Positions 43,124-53,813 of a stretch of DNA of 64,000 bases are shown one piece after another; the first letter of the stretch is position 1, and every line of letters starts with the position of its first letter. Source of the DNA: Breviolum minutum Mf 1.05b.01 (lineage: Eukaryota; Sar; Dinophyceae; Suessiales; Symbiodiniaceae); NCBI GenBank assembly GCA_000507305.1, contig DF239897.1, forward strand, positions 1 through 64,000. Direction: 5' to 3'. The notes beneath the pieces were generated by a model. The model made no database searches and was not told the origin of the DNA. It saw only the letters and a list, made by a program, of their open reading frames with translations. The translations under genes and the position numbers were made by a program.

Positions 43124-43225
43124 GTTACCCTCCCTGAAACTAATATAGCACCTGAAACACTGGGGTCGCAAAATGAGTTTCCTTTTGGGAAGGCCTCCTG
43201 GCAGGTGCTATGTAATTTGTAAGTT
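43124..43225. repeat. P3 fold-back repeat
   Basis: TACCCTCCCTGAAACTAATA with TAGCACCTGAAA on the left and GGCAGGTGCTATGTAATTTG on the right. Confidence 0.65.
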
Positions 43226-43653
43226 TTACATTCTCATGACAGATGACCAAACAGCCAGCAGCCAACAAATGGTCCATGAAAGATCACCTTCAAACCTTCA
43301 GGGTTCCAACGACTCATTTTTGAAAAAATGTACCAGTCCCCAACAAAAAGACAGGAACATACATATCCCGGATATCACTCCTCCTTGAATAAATTCCACT
43401 GTATCAATTTGATGTGCTATAGATTTGCCAAAAAAACACCCAAAAAAACTATGTGGTGTTTCATGTGTTTTGTGTTTCATGTTTTTTGTCCCACAAAATT
43501 CCTCTTTGTCCTTCCTGTTTGCCACACGATAGGACTCGGCGGCCGCTTTGTGGGCGGAGCTTGGGCTCAGCGATCGAAAGCTGCGAAAGGTGCAGGTGCA
43601 ATGAAAAGAGGAAGTCGGAAGTGCTGGATATAATCTGGAAGCCTAAGCAACCA

Positions 43654-43815
43654 GTTGAAATGGTGAAATCCAACCATTTCCAATGTAAAGATTTGGTTCA
43701 TCATCCAATTGAAACTGGTATGGGACAACACCCACCATCTGTTGGTACATTGTCCAAAGCATCATTTTTGGTATGTTAGTTTTCGGGGGTGTATCAGTTA
43801 ATATATGTTTGCCAG
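43654..43815 (+). repeat. R10 dispersed repeat, copy 2
   Basis: About 90% or more identical by eye to 38151-38318 across its length. Confidence 0.85.
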
Positions 43816-43911
43816 GCGGTGTTTGAAGCATTTATTGTTTTCATTCCGATCTTTGGGGAAATGATCGAATTTGACTCATTTTTTTTTTAAATGGGTTGAA
43901 ACCACCACCTA
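43816..43911 (+). mobile_element. INT element, degenerate, after R10
   Basis: GCGGTGTTTGAAGCATTTAT on the left and GGGTTGAAACCACCACCTAG on the right. It is directly followed by a P3 copy at 43921. Confidence 0.65.
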
Positions 43912-43920
43912 GTGAATATG

Positions 43921-44007
43921 TACCCTCCAGGAAGCTAGCATATACCACCTTGGGAAAAGGAAAATCTTCAAAAGTGCCTTGTGGATATGTTAGTTCCCAG
44001 GAAGGTA
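43921..44007. repeat. P3 fold-back repeat
   Basis: TACCCTCCAGGAAGCTAGCA and GGATATGTTAGTTCCCAGGA with AGGTA; inner CCACCTTGGGAAAAGGAAAA is shared with the 1.86-kb copy in inverse orientation. Confidence 0.75.
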
Positions 44008-44178
44008 TATTTATATAGCCAAGTACTATACGATGTACTGTAGTATGTAGTATATAGCAGGCCATCTTTAGTATGATGTTGACAATAAAAGATTCGTTAT
44101 ATAGATTGGAGACATGAACAGCTCTATGTATATGTGCGTTTATCAACTCCAAAATATGTCACTAATTGGGTTTTCCAG

Positions 44179-44256
44179 GAGTTTGCTTGCAAACTTAGCG
44201 GAGATGCATCTCTTGATGCTAGTTTTCAAGTTCAATATGGGATTCGTTCAGCTTAA
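44179..44256 (+). CDS. possible short terminal exon beginning Glu-Phe
   Basis: After the acceptor GGGTTTTCCAG the frame reads EFACKLSGDASLDASFQVQY and stops at TAA. A Glu-Phe start in phase 0 fits the end of an EF-hand loop, but no matching upstream exon is identified. A 73-codon ATG frame (44114-44335) overlaps in another frame and is equally open. Confidence 0.25.
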   Translation, partial: EFACKLSGDASLDASFQVQYGIRSA

Positions 44257-44567
44257 ACATCCAACCAAGCCAGCCGCAAGAATTGATCTTTGTGCACTCA
44301 CCATTGTACACATGTATGTTAAGAATGGGCAATGAGGATGATGACTACTCACATAGGAAATCTCAAATGTTTGACAACGTTTTAAGCCAACCTATGGTGG
44401 TAGTTGAATCTTCATGCATTGTCCCATGTGGGAATCCAAATTATACCATCTGCTCGGGGATGACCGGGGAGATTTTCCACCAGCTGCCTAAAGGTAGGTT
44501 TGACAAAAAGATCTTGAATTTTCATCTCCAATGTAAAAGAGGTGCCATTCACTTTTTTGAGCTCCTT

Positions 44568-44666
44568 TACCCTTTGGTCAACTAACTTGGAAAATGAAAA
44601 TCCCCATCTTCAGTAGGAAATAGATCTTCAAAGGGTCCATTTTGCCATGTTAGTTTACTGGAGGGT
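44568..44666. repeat. P3 fold-back repeat
   Basis: TACCCTTTGGTCAACTAACT on the left, GCCATGTTAGTTTACTGGAG with GGTA on the right. Confidence 0.7.
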
Positions 44667-44728
44667 ATGTTCTTTTTTCAATAAAGATATCTATTCTTCA
44701 TCCCCCTTTGGATGTCCGTGCCGTGCAC

Positions 44729-45019
44729 ATGGGCGATGGAGAGGAAACCTTGCTGCAGATTCCAGCGAAAATGTTGGAGGCGCAGAAAGCCACAAAAACA
44801 CGGAAAGGACCGATTTTTTCTTGGGCTTCAAATCCCCCAAGATCAGCATTACAAATACCTGTCCTCCTTGGCCAAAAAAGCCAAAAAGACGGGCCAAGAT
44901 CAGCACACATCCCGGGCCAAGAAAGCCAAAAAGACGGCATAGTTCACCTTGTGATTAAAGATCCGGTTCAAAAGCTGAAGAAAAAAATGTTGATCCCTAT
45001 TTCAACTTTTGAATACTGA
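44729..45019 (+). CDS. candidate ORF, 96 aa, Lys-rich with internal duplication
   Basis: From ATG it reads MGDGEETLLQIPAKMLEAQK, ATKTRKGPIFSW, then two related segments (GQKSQKDGPRSAHIP and GQESQKDG) from a DNA duplication at 44838-44939, ending KLKKKMLIPISTFEY and TGA. All three + frames are open across the duplication; another gives KKAKKTG motifs reminiscent of basic nuclear proteins. The N-terminal part in this frame is the most natural. Function unknown. Confidence 0.35.
   Translation: MGDGEETLLQIPAKMLEAQKATKTRKGPIFSWASNPPRSALQIPVLLGQKSQKDGPRSAHIPGQESQKDGIVHLVIKDPVQKLKKKMLIPISTFEY
44838..44939 (+). repeat. imperfect tandem duplication
   Basis: Two copies of CCAAGATCAGCA..GGCCAAAAAAGCCAAAAAGACGG, about 57 and 45 bp, differing by an internal gap. 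Confidence 0.85.
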
Positions 45020-46017
45020 TTGAACATGTTGATTTGAACATGTTGATTGAGTTAAAACAAAAGAAATTTTGAAGCTTCCATATTTCAACGCAATCAATTT
45101 CAGTCCAGGGCACTGTAATATCTTACTAAATTATAACAACATCACTCAACTGCACCCAACAAAAGTACTTGGGGATTCTCCACCAAATTACCCTAGTTTT
45201 AAAGGAACTACGTGTTGGTGAAAGATGATACATATTCCACCAAGTTAGCAATAAACAACATTCACTCACAAATTGTCCTTGGTGTTGATTTATGCCAAAC
45301 ATTTGTTCATCTCTGCTAGGTCCTCTCTTAAAACACCCGCTTAACGGTTGGTTGGTTGGTGCCCCTTCGAGGCTCCATTCACAGACTTTGCACATCCCAA
45401 CTGTACAACACCCAGACCCGCTGGAAATCGAGGAGGATTTTGACTAGCTTGGTGGAGTGATTGGAACATTGGTTGGAGATGTTTTTTTGAAATGAATTTT
45501 AAGAAGCGGTTGATACCTTTGTTTGAAGTCTTGCGGTATATTATTTGAAGATTTTTGGGGTTCTGGGAAACACTTGATGTTAGGTTTGGTAATATATTTA
45601 GAGGAATAATGTTCTTGTCAACGGGGGTACAGGCCTGTATCCCTTGGGAGGTACTTTGCTCACTTAACCCTGCCAAGGCACACTATGCGAAACATTTTTT
45701 TCCTCAAACCATGGCTACAGTGGGAGGCATCTTTCAGGGATACAACTGACCCAAATTTGTCCAGCCTATATTTTGCGAAAAATTAGATAGTTCAGTTACC
45801 AGATCCATTCAAAGGAGTCTACACTGTGGCTAAAATGAGATATGGTGGTCAGCACCTCCCATGGAAGGATGTTTGATGGCAAACGATCACAGCAGGGAGA
45901 GAGGTGCGCAAGAAAACATATCAATTGTAAGATAGCAGTGAGGATGAAATGAATAGAAACATGGATATATATATATGCAGTATATATTATAAATGTTTTT
46001 CTTATTTTCGGGATCAG
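45020..46017. other. no well supported gene
   Basis: A + frame at 45555-45749 (ACIPWEVLCSLNPAKAHYAK) and minus frames at 45126-45676 are open but unsupported by splice context. Confidence 0.4.
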
Positions 46018-46097
46018 CACAAGCACAAAAAGCACCAATCCCAGATTTGCGCCGCCGACATGATGATGGAGCCTTGCAGAAACGGATGACAAGATAA
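46018..46097 (+). CDS. possible short terminal exon
   Basis: The acceptor TTCTTATTTTCGGGATCAG is followed by QAQKAPIPDLRRRHDDGALQ then KRMTR and TAA. Hydrophilic, GC-richer than the flanks. An INT variant starts 5 bp after the stop, so splicing there could extend the frame instead. Confidence 0.3.
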
Positions 46098-46101
46098 GTA
46101 G

Positions 46102-46232
46102 GTAGTAGTTTCAAATTTTCAAACCCTTACTATAAGATACTATAAAAGAGGTTAGGGTTTGAAAGAATGTTTTTTGTTGAAACTACTTGGGGAAATGATC
46201 CCATTAAATGGGAGATTTCAACCACCAACTAG
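46102..46232 (+). mobile_element. INT element with a nested hairpin, 131 bp
   Basis: Left arm GTAGTAGTTTCAAATTTT, right arm AGATTTCAACCACCAACTAG, with the inner ACTTGGGGAAATGATCCC retained. An extra segment carrying its own inverted repeat (CAAACCCT..AGGGTTTG) is inserted after the left arm. Confidence 0.7.
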
Positions 46233-46239
46233 ACGATCA

Positions 46240-49100
46240 TTGTTCAATCCATGACATCCCCTTTCAGGTTGTTTATTGCACCGAGATGGTTATGTGAGCC
46301 TATTACAGCTGACCCTAGACGAACAGGTGGCACGGCACGGTGGGGGAAACCCTGGACATTTGGAGGGTATTTTTGACAGTCAACTTCATTTTGACATGAT
46401 GAAGTTGAGTTGATGGGAAGCTTATTTTTTGGGGGGGTTCTTATCAAAAGAATATTTGAGCAACCTATTCACAACCTTATAAGGACCTCGCAAAAGAAGT
46501 TGTTTAGTTGCTGAATCCCTTCAATATGAAATTAATTCCAATTAAGGAATCTATCAAGCACTGTGGTCATTTATATTTTTTGTTCATGTATACATATTCA
46601 TATATATTTAGTATATACAGTATATATATATATTGTTATTCATCATTTCATCATTACAACTTGAAGTATGAATAAAATAAACTGGACCCAAATTTCCACT
46701 AAAAGGAGTGTTTTGAGAATTTCCCCCAAACATCCAAGCGCCCTGCAGATGTTGGCCTTCATCTATTGTGGTGGCAGCTGGATGTTATGGGCCAACAATT
46801 TGAAGACCTCGGTGCCCCAAGGGGTGGATTTTTGAGTTCACTTTTGGCGGAATTTTGGTGCCATAGGAACCTTAAAAATCAACATGTTTTTTTGGTTCAA
46901 AAAAACAAATGGAATTGTACAGTTTGAAAATCAATGAGGTAGATTCACAACACTTTCATGAATGATAAAAGTAAATTGGAAAACAAATAGGTACAGTTTT
47001 CAACAAGATTCACTGGAAAACCAATTGTTGGTGAATTTGTAGCTTTCCACAGGCTTCCTTCAGAACATGGATTTTGGCTTCCATTTTCCCTAGCTTGTTC
47101 ATAAGCATCAGTTGGAATGATTTACGAAGGGGCATTGTTGGGATCCCTTGTGGTACTAGTAAACTCTAAAACATGATGCTGATGGAGTGGGAACTGGCAA
47201 GATCAAAAGTCTGATGGATCTCCAGTAGTTGCCAACTGCGCCAACTGGCAGTGCAATCCGGTTCCTTTTTGTTTGTTCAATTTGTTTGGTTTCATGGTTC
47301 AACGGATTTGGGTACTTCCAATTTAAGCTTTATCATAACCAGCTATGTTCATTGCGATCGCAGGAAAGAAGACCTGTTTTCAAGCATCAACTTTGTGTCA
47401 CTCCCGTTCTTGGAGATGTGTAGTTGGCATTGACGGTTCGTTCACCCGTTCGACAGCTTTGATGACTCCGCTATCCGCCATGTCATTTTTCATCTTTCGG
47501 CAAGTGAACGGATATGAGATTTCTATTGAAAACTATGAAACCCGTAAAGGATCCTAGTATACCAATGGTGAAGGACTCACAATTTTGTTTGTTATAGGAA
47601 CCGCGGAATGTTGGCTTTGTTTGGGACTGCCTTAATTAAGATTCTTGAAAAATGGATGTTTCGATCGTTTTAGGTACCTAAATTGAAAGTATTTACAGTG
47701 CCATGAAACAACTCAAATGCACACCACATGCATATGATATTGTAAGTATTATTTGCAATTCCCAAGAAGAGCCCCCCAAAAAAACTTGTTTTTATGTGTA
47801 TATATATATATATTATATAGTAAATATATATATATATCATAGTAAATATATATATATATATTTACCTAGAACCCAAATGACCTCAAGGTTTAAAGGTCAA
47901 AACCCCTTCAAATCGAGGCCTTTTGGATCCAAAAGGAAGGGTCATTTGGGTCGATGCCAGGCCTTGACGGAGTGTAGCAAAGTCCGGAAGCTCAGAGGTG
48001 GGTTCGGTTTTACCGTTTGTGGTTTCACCCGGGCGAAGAAAAGAAAAACAACGGACGGATTGGAGTGAAGAAACAGGTCAGGTGTCCTTGGATCAGGTAT
48101 GGTTATAGGATATGTTGAGTAAGGTGTCTGGTTTGGTTTGATGAATGACGTTTGACCAATTCGGGTTTTATTTTGTTTGATCCAAAAATGAGGATGGGTT
48201 TCCAGTGTTCCAACCCTCCCTGGTTTGGTGGTTTGGTTGTGGCTTGTCGGGGATGTTGTACTATCCCACATGGGTTGATGCATTGTGGCATGATATATCA
48301 TAGTGCATTACTGGATACTCTATACTCTGTCAGATTTGTTGGACTTAGTGACATCGGGGATTTGCCAAAATACCCTGGTTCAAAGTATGAAAGTAATCAG
48401 CACAGTACTATTTTAGTAGGGTTCCTTTACTAACCTTTGGGAATGATCCAAATTTTACACATATATACATATATTATACTCGTACATATATATGTATACA
48501 CATATTCATGTTTGTATATATAGATTGAAATTCAAATATATATATATATATATAGCTGCCGTACAAGAATACATACCCAACATTCACCACCGTACCTTTT
48601 TCCCCAAACCAACCTTTTTGTTGTTTGTTGAACATCCGAGGTTCCAGCCTACTTTGGAGTTTGAGGGATCTTGGTGACTGACTGGTTGCCAGCGGAGAGG
48701 GCATCGCGGTCGACTTATTTGGCCAATGGCTCAACGGCTTCAACTTTTTGGGATTACATATCTAGTAGGGAAAATAAAGTTCAAATTTTATCAAATTTTT
48801 AGTTCAGGGTCCATTGGCCAAGTGAGCAGAAGTAAGTTGATACACATGGCACTTCCAACCCAATCGCATCTCAGCAGATTGTCGACTGTTTCTTATTTTC
48901 CTTTCAACCAAAAAACGGGGGCCCAAGTTGGCTAATACAGCCAACACAGAAGGGTCAAAATGATTTCCTCGCAACATGTGAGGGTCTTTGTGGTCTTGGA
49001 AATGAATATCGCTCAGGGCTATTTTGCAGATGTTTTGGCGGTTTGAGTCATGAGTGCAACAGTAATTGATCTAGAGGAAGACAAAGATTTGATAGATTTG
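46240..49100. other. about 2.9 kb without a well supported gene
   Basis: AT microsatellites at 46570-46630, 47795-47870 and 48470-48555. Open frames at 47345-47557 (+), 47942-48301 (-, C/A-rich strand) and 48152-48433 (+) conflict or lack boundaries. Confidence 0.4.
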
Positions 49101-49101
49101 T

Positions 49102-49569
49102 TTGGGCGGACGAGTACAGGATGACCTTTTTCAGGCGCTTTATCATGTGCAGATGATCAGATTGTTGTTCATTTTTGTCAATGCCATTCTCTTCACAACA
49201 AAAAGGTCATTGAAAAAAAAAACAATCTTTGGTGTTTGCAGCAGCCGTGACTCAACCCAATATCAGACGCACCGCGAGAATCCCACGTCCTTTTCTTCGG
49301 AAAGGTTGCGGGGTTTTCCTTGGCCATCGCACCTCCTCGGGTGTGGCGGCAAAGAAACCATTCCGACGCCGGACCACGGTAATATGCCAATGCCCCCCAT
49401 TCCGGATGGTGATGATCCGGTCCCTTGGCTGTTGTGGTATGACTGGAAAAATGTGGACACAAGATTCAAGGTGGCTTTAAAATACTGTACTTTCAGATAC
49501 TTTCAGAAGGTTCTGAGCCATTTTTTTAAGGTAACTTCCATTTGGTTTTTCAGCGAATCACGTGAGTAA
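49102..49569 (+). CDS. candidate exon/ORF, Pro/Gly/Trp-rich, 155 codons
   Basis: The longest + frame outside simple repeats and the 26-kb gene. The start is a non-ATG codon and the first third is AT-rich, probably intronic up to a TTTGCAG acceptor near 49241. The credible part reads TQYQTHRENPTSFSSERLRG, then PTPDHGNMPMPPIPDGDDPV and PWLLWYDWKNVDTRFK before a GTGGCT donor near 49471. GC content rises sharply at about 49240-49470. A second frame over the first half (NIRRTARIPRPFLRKGCGVF) ends at a GTAATA donor and is a real alternative. No domain is recognised. Confidence 0.4.
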   Translation: MGGRVQDDLFQALYHVQMIRLLFIFVNAILFTTKRSLKKKTIFGVCSSRDSTQYQTHRENPTSFSSERLRGFPWPSHLLGCGGKETIPTPDHGNMPMPPIPDGDDPVPWLLWYDWKNVDTRFKVALKYCTFRYFQKVLSHFFKVTSIWFFSESRE

Positions 49570-49649
49570 GCCGGGTAGTAAATCGTGGTTTTCTTTGTAA
49601 TCAGGGAAACTCAAATTTTGTCCAACGAAAAGATGAGAAAGTCAAATGG

Positions 49650-49748
49650 GTGGTGGTTTCCAATCATTTTGTATGTTCACCCCTGGGGAAGATGAACCCA
49701 TTTTGACGAGCATATGTTTCAAAAGGGGTTGGTTCAACCACCACCTTG
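49650..49748 (+). mobile_element. INT element, 3' splice site lost
   Basis: GTGGTGGTTTCCAATCATTT to GGTTGGTTCAACCACCACCT, ending TTG instead of an AG. The arms are still complementary. Confidence 0.7.
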
Positions 49749-50535
49749 TTAAAGGATCTGAAAGGTTGATATATTTAAGCTGTTTCATTCGCTGGATTTT
49801 CATCTTATTTTTGCGGCACCTCCCAAGGTGATAAAAGTTTGTGGCTTAGCTCCCTGAAACTTCGGCCTGGAATACCGGTTGTAAGTCTGAAATTCTGAAA
49901 TCCAGTGAATGATGGGGGTCGTTCCTTGCAGTGAATCACTTCATGAGTCCAACGGAATAGAACATAAAATTGGATAAATTGGACCATTGGGTGTAGGCAA
50001 AATGGCTGCAAATATACCAGTCCCATGGATCCTATGGGGTATTTGTATCTTAGTTATGCAAAAATTGATCCCAAAAAACCCATCCCATGGAAATTTTGAA
50101 ACCGTCTCAGACTTGAGGCTGCAGCACCTGTGCTTACTACTCAACCGAGTATGAAACCATTGCACATCAGGCGGCACGTTGTTGTTGTTGTGTGATTTTT
50201 TTTTTGGCGGGGGAAGAAAGGGAGTTGCAACCAGAGATTTTTTTCAGTGTCGAAAAGGGACTTGGGGAGTTTTTTTTTGTGGTGTTTGTATGATTATGCC
50301 AGCACCCTCCAATGGGTTGTGTTTCAACCCTTGGGATTGATATCACCCTTTCCCTCCCATCCATGAAAGGCACCCCGATTTCGGAGGGTCCAGGTGTGTT
50401 TTTCTTTTTTTTTAAATTAATTTGTTCGGGGGGTGATTCATTGAAAAAGTATTCTTGGGGGTGAGGGTTTTCTGAATTTTGCTTCACCCGGTGGGTTGGA
50501 AAATTTCTTTGAAACAGGGAATGCCCATTAGGAGT

Positions 50536-50659
50536 TACCCTCCCTGCAACTAAATTATATAGCCCCTGAAAATAGAGGATCCCAAAAGGAAACAATCATA
50601 TTCCAGCCATCCATTTTCAGGTGCTAAATTGTTAGTTTCAGGATGTTTCAGGGAGGGTA
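50536..50659. repeat. P3 fold-back repeat
   Basis: TACCCTCCCTGCAACTAAAT and TAAATTGTTAGTTTCAGGATG with TTCAGGGAGGGTA; the inner CCCAAAAGGAAACAATC is shared with the copy at 54.8 kb. Confidence 0.8.
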
Positions 50660-50724
50660 AATCCTTTTTTAATCGCAAGAATGCATGTCAACGATTCCAA
50701 AGCACCATTCCAATGCTTCACTAG

Positions 50725-50821
50725 GTGGTGGTTTCAAACATTTTTTATTTTCATCCCTACCTGAGGAAATGATCCATTTTGACTATTTTTTTTCAGATGG
50801 GTTGGTTCAACCACCAACCAG
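50725..50821 (+). mobile_element. INT introner-like element, 97 bp
   Basis: GTGGTGGTTTCAAACATTTT to GGTTGGTTCAACCACCAACCAG. The preceding sequence ends CTTCACTAG. An ATG at 50681 gives a short frame (MHVNDSKAPFQCFT) that joins across the element at phase 2 to only nine more codons, so its coding context is weak. Confidence 0.7.
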
Positions 50822-51016
50822 AATTTCATTGCCAACACCCGGAATCTGAGTTGCCATCAGCCAACCGACCTTAGAAACCCTTAAATTGCCACCTCGCAGG
50901 TGTGAAGATGGCAGCATTCTGGAAGTGGAGAAGATGGACTTGCCACGGAATTTTGAACTTACCAAATCTATTTTTGTTGGGAGCATGTTCTAAAGGAGGC
51001 TGTTGTTGTTGTTGTT

Positions 51017-51187
51017 GTTTGTTGTTTGTTGTTTGTTGTTTGTTGTTTGTTGTTTGTTGTTTGTTGTTTGTTGTTTGTTGTTTGTTGTTTGTTGTTTGTT
51101 GTTTGTTGTTTGTTGTTTGTTGTTTGTTGTTTGTTGTTTGTTGTTTGTTGTTTGTTGTTTGTTGTTTGTTGTTTGTTGTTTGTTGTT
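51017..51187 (+). repeat. 7-bp minisatellite (GTTGTTT)n, about 24 units
   Basis: Near-perfect GTTGTTT heptamers flanked by GTT triplets on both sides (to about 51210). Because 7 is not a multiple of 3, all three + frames read the same seven-residue cycle (FVVCCLL), which explains three overlapping long open frames here. Confidence 0.95.
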
Positions 51188-51800
51188 GTTGTTGTTGTTG
51201 TTGTTGTTGGTTGTTGTTCTTGTTTTTGTTCCTGTGTATGTTCGTGTTTTTGTCCTTGTTCTTGTTCTTGTTACTTGTTATTGCTTCTGTTCATGGATGG
51301 GTCCACAGCATTGGAAGCCTGTTTGCTCTTAATGGGCTTGAGGGTACCCATAGTGGTCACAACTTGACGCAACTCAACTCAACTGTATGAACATGTTGTT
51401 CAGGTGATGTAGTTATAGTTGTTTTGCTGACTGTACTTTGGATTCCAAATTTGAAAAGTATTTTGAATATTTTGTTCAGAGCTTTTCATACTTTGGGTCG
51501 TTCCAATCATTAAGATTCCAAAGCACAGGTGGCCCAGCACCAAATTAACCTAATGCTTGCTGAATGTATTGTTCCTACTCAGCAGGTTGTGTTGGAATTT
51601 TCTCGGTGAAATATGATGTGATGCCAGCTGAGAGATTGACTGGTTTACTTGTTTTTAAGTACTCTCCCATATCCCCTGTCAAACATTCGATTCACATCAC
51701 TCTAGGACTTATTCTATTCTGGTTTCCTTCGAGCATTTTTTTAAAAAATTTGGTTACGCTCTCCAGTGCGTGCGTGGTTTTTTTTCCACCCGTCCCTGAG

Positions 51801-51862
51801 GAATTTGAAACACGTCCTACGAGAAATGGACTTGGACAACTCAGGCGGCCTTGGAGTCCTTG
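51801..51862 (+). CDS. EF-hand exon A
   Basis: A pyrimidine-rich stretch (TTTTTTTTCCACCCGTCCCTGAG) precedes a frame reading NLKHVLREMDLDNSGGLGVL and ending CTTG|GTGGAT. The sequence is an EF-hand entering helix followed by a loop: Asp1, Asp3, Ser5, Gly6, Leu8. The donor splits the codon for loop position 12, leaving G; a following exon starting AG or AA would supply the Glu that completes the calcium site. EF-hand proteins bind Ca2+ and are very numerous in alveolates. Upstream exons are not identified, so the host protein (channel, kinase or calmodulin-like) is unknown. Confidence 0.5.
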
Positions 51863-52125
51863 GTGGATCTGATGGTCTTTGTGGGGTCGAGTGTAAACCC
51901 CCCATTTATTTCCATATAGGGGATGGTCATCAACCCAATCATAGTGGGTTTATATACCCATTATAAGGATTCCCTATTAAACGTGGGATGAGTTTATCCT
52001 CAATACAAGGAGTTTAGACCCTGGCACATGTGTGTTTGCATTATATGAAGGTGTTCATCAGATTGCACCCATGGTACTGTATGTCTTTATAAAGTGGCTA
52101 GTTGGGTGGCCACGGTACCATTCAG

Positions 52126-52345
52126 GGGGTATGTTTCAAGAATTCTTTATTTCTCGCCCCGATTTTGGGGTGAGATGCCCCCCAAGTGGACTAAATTGAT
52201 ATGTTTCAAAATGGCTAGGTTGACCCACCACCAACTCGACTTTTTGTACAGAGCTTCCTTGGTTTTTATATCTTTGTTTGTTGTTGGTGGTTGGTTGGAT
52301 AGCTTCCCCATCCGAAAAGTCTCCACCTTGTATCAGGTGGTTGTA
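52126..52345 (+). repeat. duplicated INT-derived segment, copy 1
   Basis: A degenerate INT element followed by CCACCAACTCGACTTTTTGTAC and GGATAGCTTCCCCATCCGAA; the same order recurs at 55971-56165. Confidence 0.7.
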
Positions 52346-52447
52346 TCGATGGAAGTTCCGGAGCCGTCGGTCATGCATGAAGGGTTTTTGTCCAACATGG
52401 ATCACTGGAGACCTGAAATGATGACTTCAATGGGCCTGGAAAACTAA
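52337..52447 (+). CDS. possible terminal exon, acidic
   Basis: After TGTATCAG the frame reads VSMEVPEPSVMHEGFLSNMD then HWRPEMMTSMGLEN and TAA. Acidic and Met-rich; it could be the helix region following an EF-hand. The last codons and stop overlap a P3 copy, as at 14.5 and 24.9 kb. Its relation to the EF-hand exons is inference from position. Confidence 0.3.
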   Translation: MVVSMEVPEPSVMHEGFLSNMDHWRPEMMTSMGLEN

Positions 52448-52534
52448 CATGTCCCCTGAAAATCAATGGTTGGAAGATGTATTTTCCTATTGAAATAGTC
52501 CCTTTTCAGGGACATGTTAGTTTTCGGGGGTGTA
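52436..52534. repeat. P3 fold-back repeat
   Basis: GGAAAACTAACATGTCCCCTG on the left and CAGGGACATGTTAGTTTTCGG on the right, one of the best-paired copies, ending GGGGTGTA. Confidence 0.8.
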
Positions 52535-52788
52535 TACTGAAGATCAATGAACGAAATGTTGGTACCATGACATCTCTTTCGCCAAAAATGATGAATTTAA
52601 GAATCTTGAGTGAGGATCTCTGTACTTACAGGATGTCATTGGCCACTTGATCACCAAGTCTTCATCCCTTTCTACTCCGGGGTCGCCGAGCTAACAACGA
52701 AAAGACAACAAGATGAACTGAAGCAAGCAGCTAAGCCGACGAACGAAACAGTGTTGTGATTGTGCTGTTTATGTTACCAATCCTATAC

Positions 52789-52876
52789 CATCCATGGAAA
52801 AATGGTATATTTACCTGCGTTTACCATAGAAATCAACCATCCATGTATTGGTAAATATACCATTTTTCCATGGATC
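52789..52876. repeat. P2 fold-back repeat, copy 5
   Basis: CCATGGAAAAATGGTATATTT on the left and AAATATACCATTTTTCCATGG on the right: a perfect inverted repeat of about 20 bp at the ends, the best-preserved P2 copy. Confidence 0.85.
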
Positions 52877-53296
52877 CGTCATGGGAATGTTTCTGTCTCC
52901 AAAGTGAACCTCACCTCAGCTCTGCATTTGCCAGCCTTGTGAAGGCATTGTCGATGAGAAGAACTTTGAAGATTCCCTCAAGTGCCATGGTTTGAGGGTA
53001 AAATTTCCAGTGGAAAAAACAACCGATGTTCGTTCCCCTGTTCTTTCTTGGAAAACCTAACATTTTTGCAACAACAAAGGGACACCAAATTGCACAGTTG
53101 TTTTTTGCTGTTTCTTCTTTGTTACTGTTTTTGATTATGTTTGATGTTTCTCAGTGTTTGAAAGTTGTGAATGGAAACTCCTCCCAAAAAGCATCAAAAA
53201 AGGGAGATATGGGAGAGTTACCGGGTAGACAATTTGAAAGGTTTTTGCCATGTTTATGATGTCGTCTTTGGTTTTGTTCGTGTTTCGACCCCTCAG

Positions 53297-53813
53297 GTCA
53301 CTCAACGTGTCGCACCATTTTGAAAAACGCCCAAGGATTTTACGCCATCTACGCAGGGGATTGGACACGGATGGCAGTGGTCACGTGACCAACCAGGTGT
53401 GCCGGGTTGATCTCCTTGGAATGCTGGGAATGATGGGATGATTCCCATGATCCATGGAAAAATGGTATATTTAGCTACATCGATGGTTGTTATTTAATGG
53501 TGAAATATATGGTAAACGTAGGTAAATATACCAGTCCCATGGATCCTATGGGATTGTAGCAAAATCAATTAATTGTTGGATGATACTCGTAATGTAAAAG
53601 TGCAAGATATACTTTATATTCTTGTTTGATTGCTGGTATTGGATCGATTCCTAAAAATGTCTCAAGATAGAAAAGATCATGTCACAGCCCCAACTTAGCA
53701 AGTGGCAAAGCTTTTTGTGTTTTGGCAATTCCCCCTTGCTCAAGTGCTGCTGCAGGAAATGGAAGATGGTGTGCAACTGCTGTCAAAGCTAATGCCCCTT
53801 GGCTTGGCCAGTG
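53297..53813 (+). CDS. EF-hand exon B plus following exon B'
   Basis: Exon B (53297-53396) follows TTTCGACCCCTCAG and reads LNVSHHFEKRPRILRHLRRG then LDTDGSGHVTNQ, ending at CAG|GTGTGC in phase 0. Asp1, Asp3, Ser5, Gly6 and Val8 form a textbook EF-hand loop missing only its position-12 Glu. Exon B' (53756-53813) follows TGCTCAAGTGCTGCTGCAG and begins EMEDGVQLLSKLMPLGLAS. In phase 0 it supplies that Glu and an amphipathic exiting helix. The ~360-nt intron between them holds a P2 repeat. B alone is strong; the B-B' join is inference. The exon after B' would enter at phase 1 or earlier, depending on which GT is used. Confidence 0.55.
53449..53551. repeat. P2 fold-back repeat, copy 6, intronic
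   Basis: CCATGGAAAAATGGTATATT on the left and GGTAAATATACCAGTCCCATGG on the right, inside the proposed intron between EF-hand exons B and B'. Confidence 0.8.

Noticed and set aside
50167..50595. 142-codon minus-strand frame, Pro/Lys/Gln-rich
   Set aside because: The minus strand is C/A-rich here, which removes stop codons by composition, and the start lies in a P3 repeat. Kept only as a possibility.
50902..51390. 162-codon frame rich in Cys, Leu and Val
   Set aside because: Made of the GTTGTTT minisatellite; the same peptide cycle appears in all three frames.
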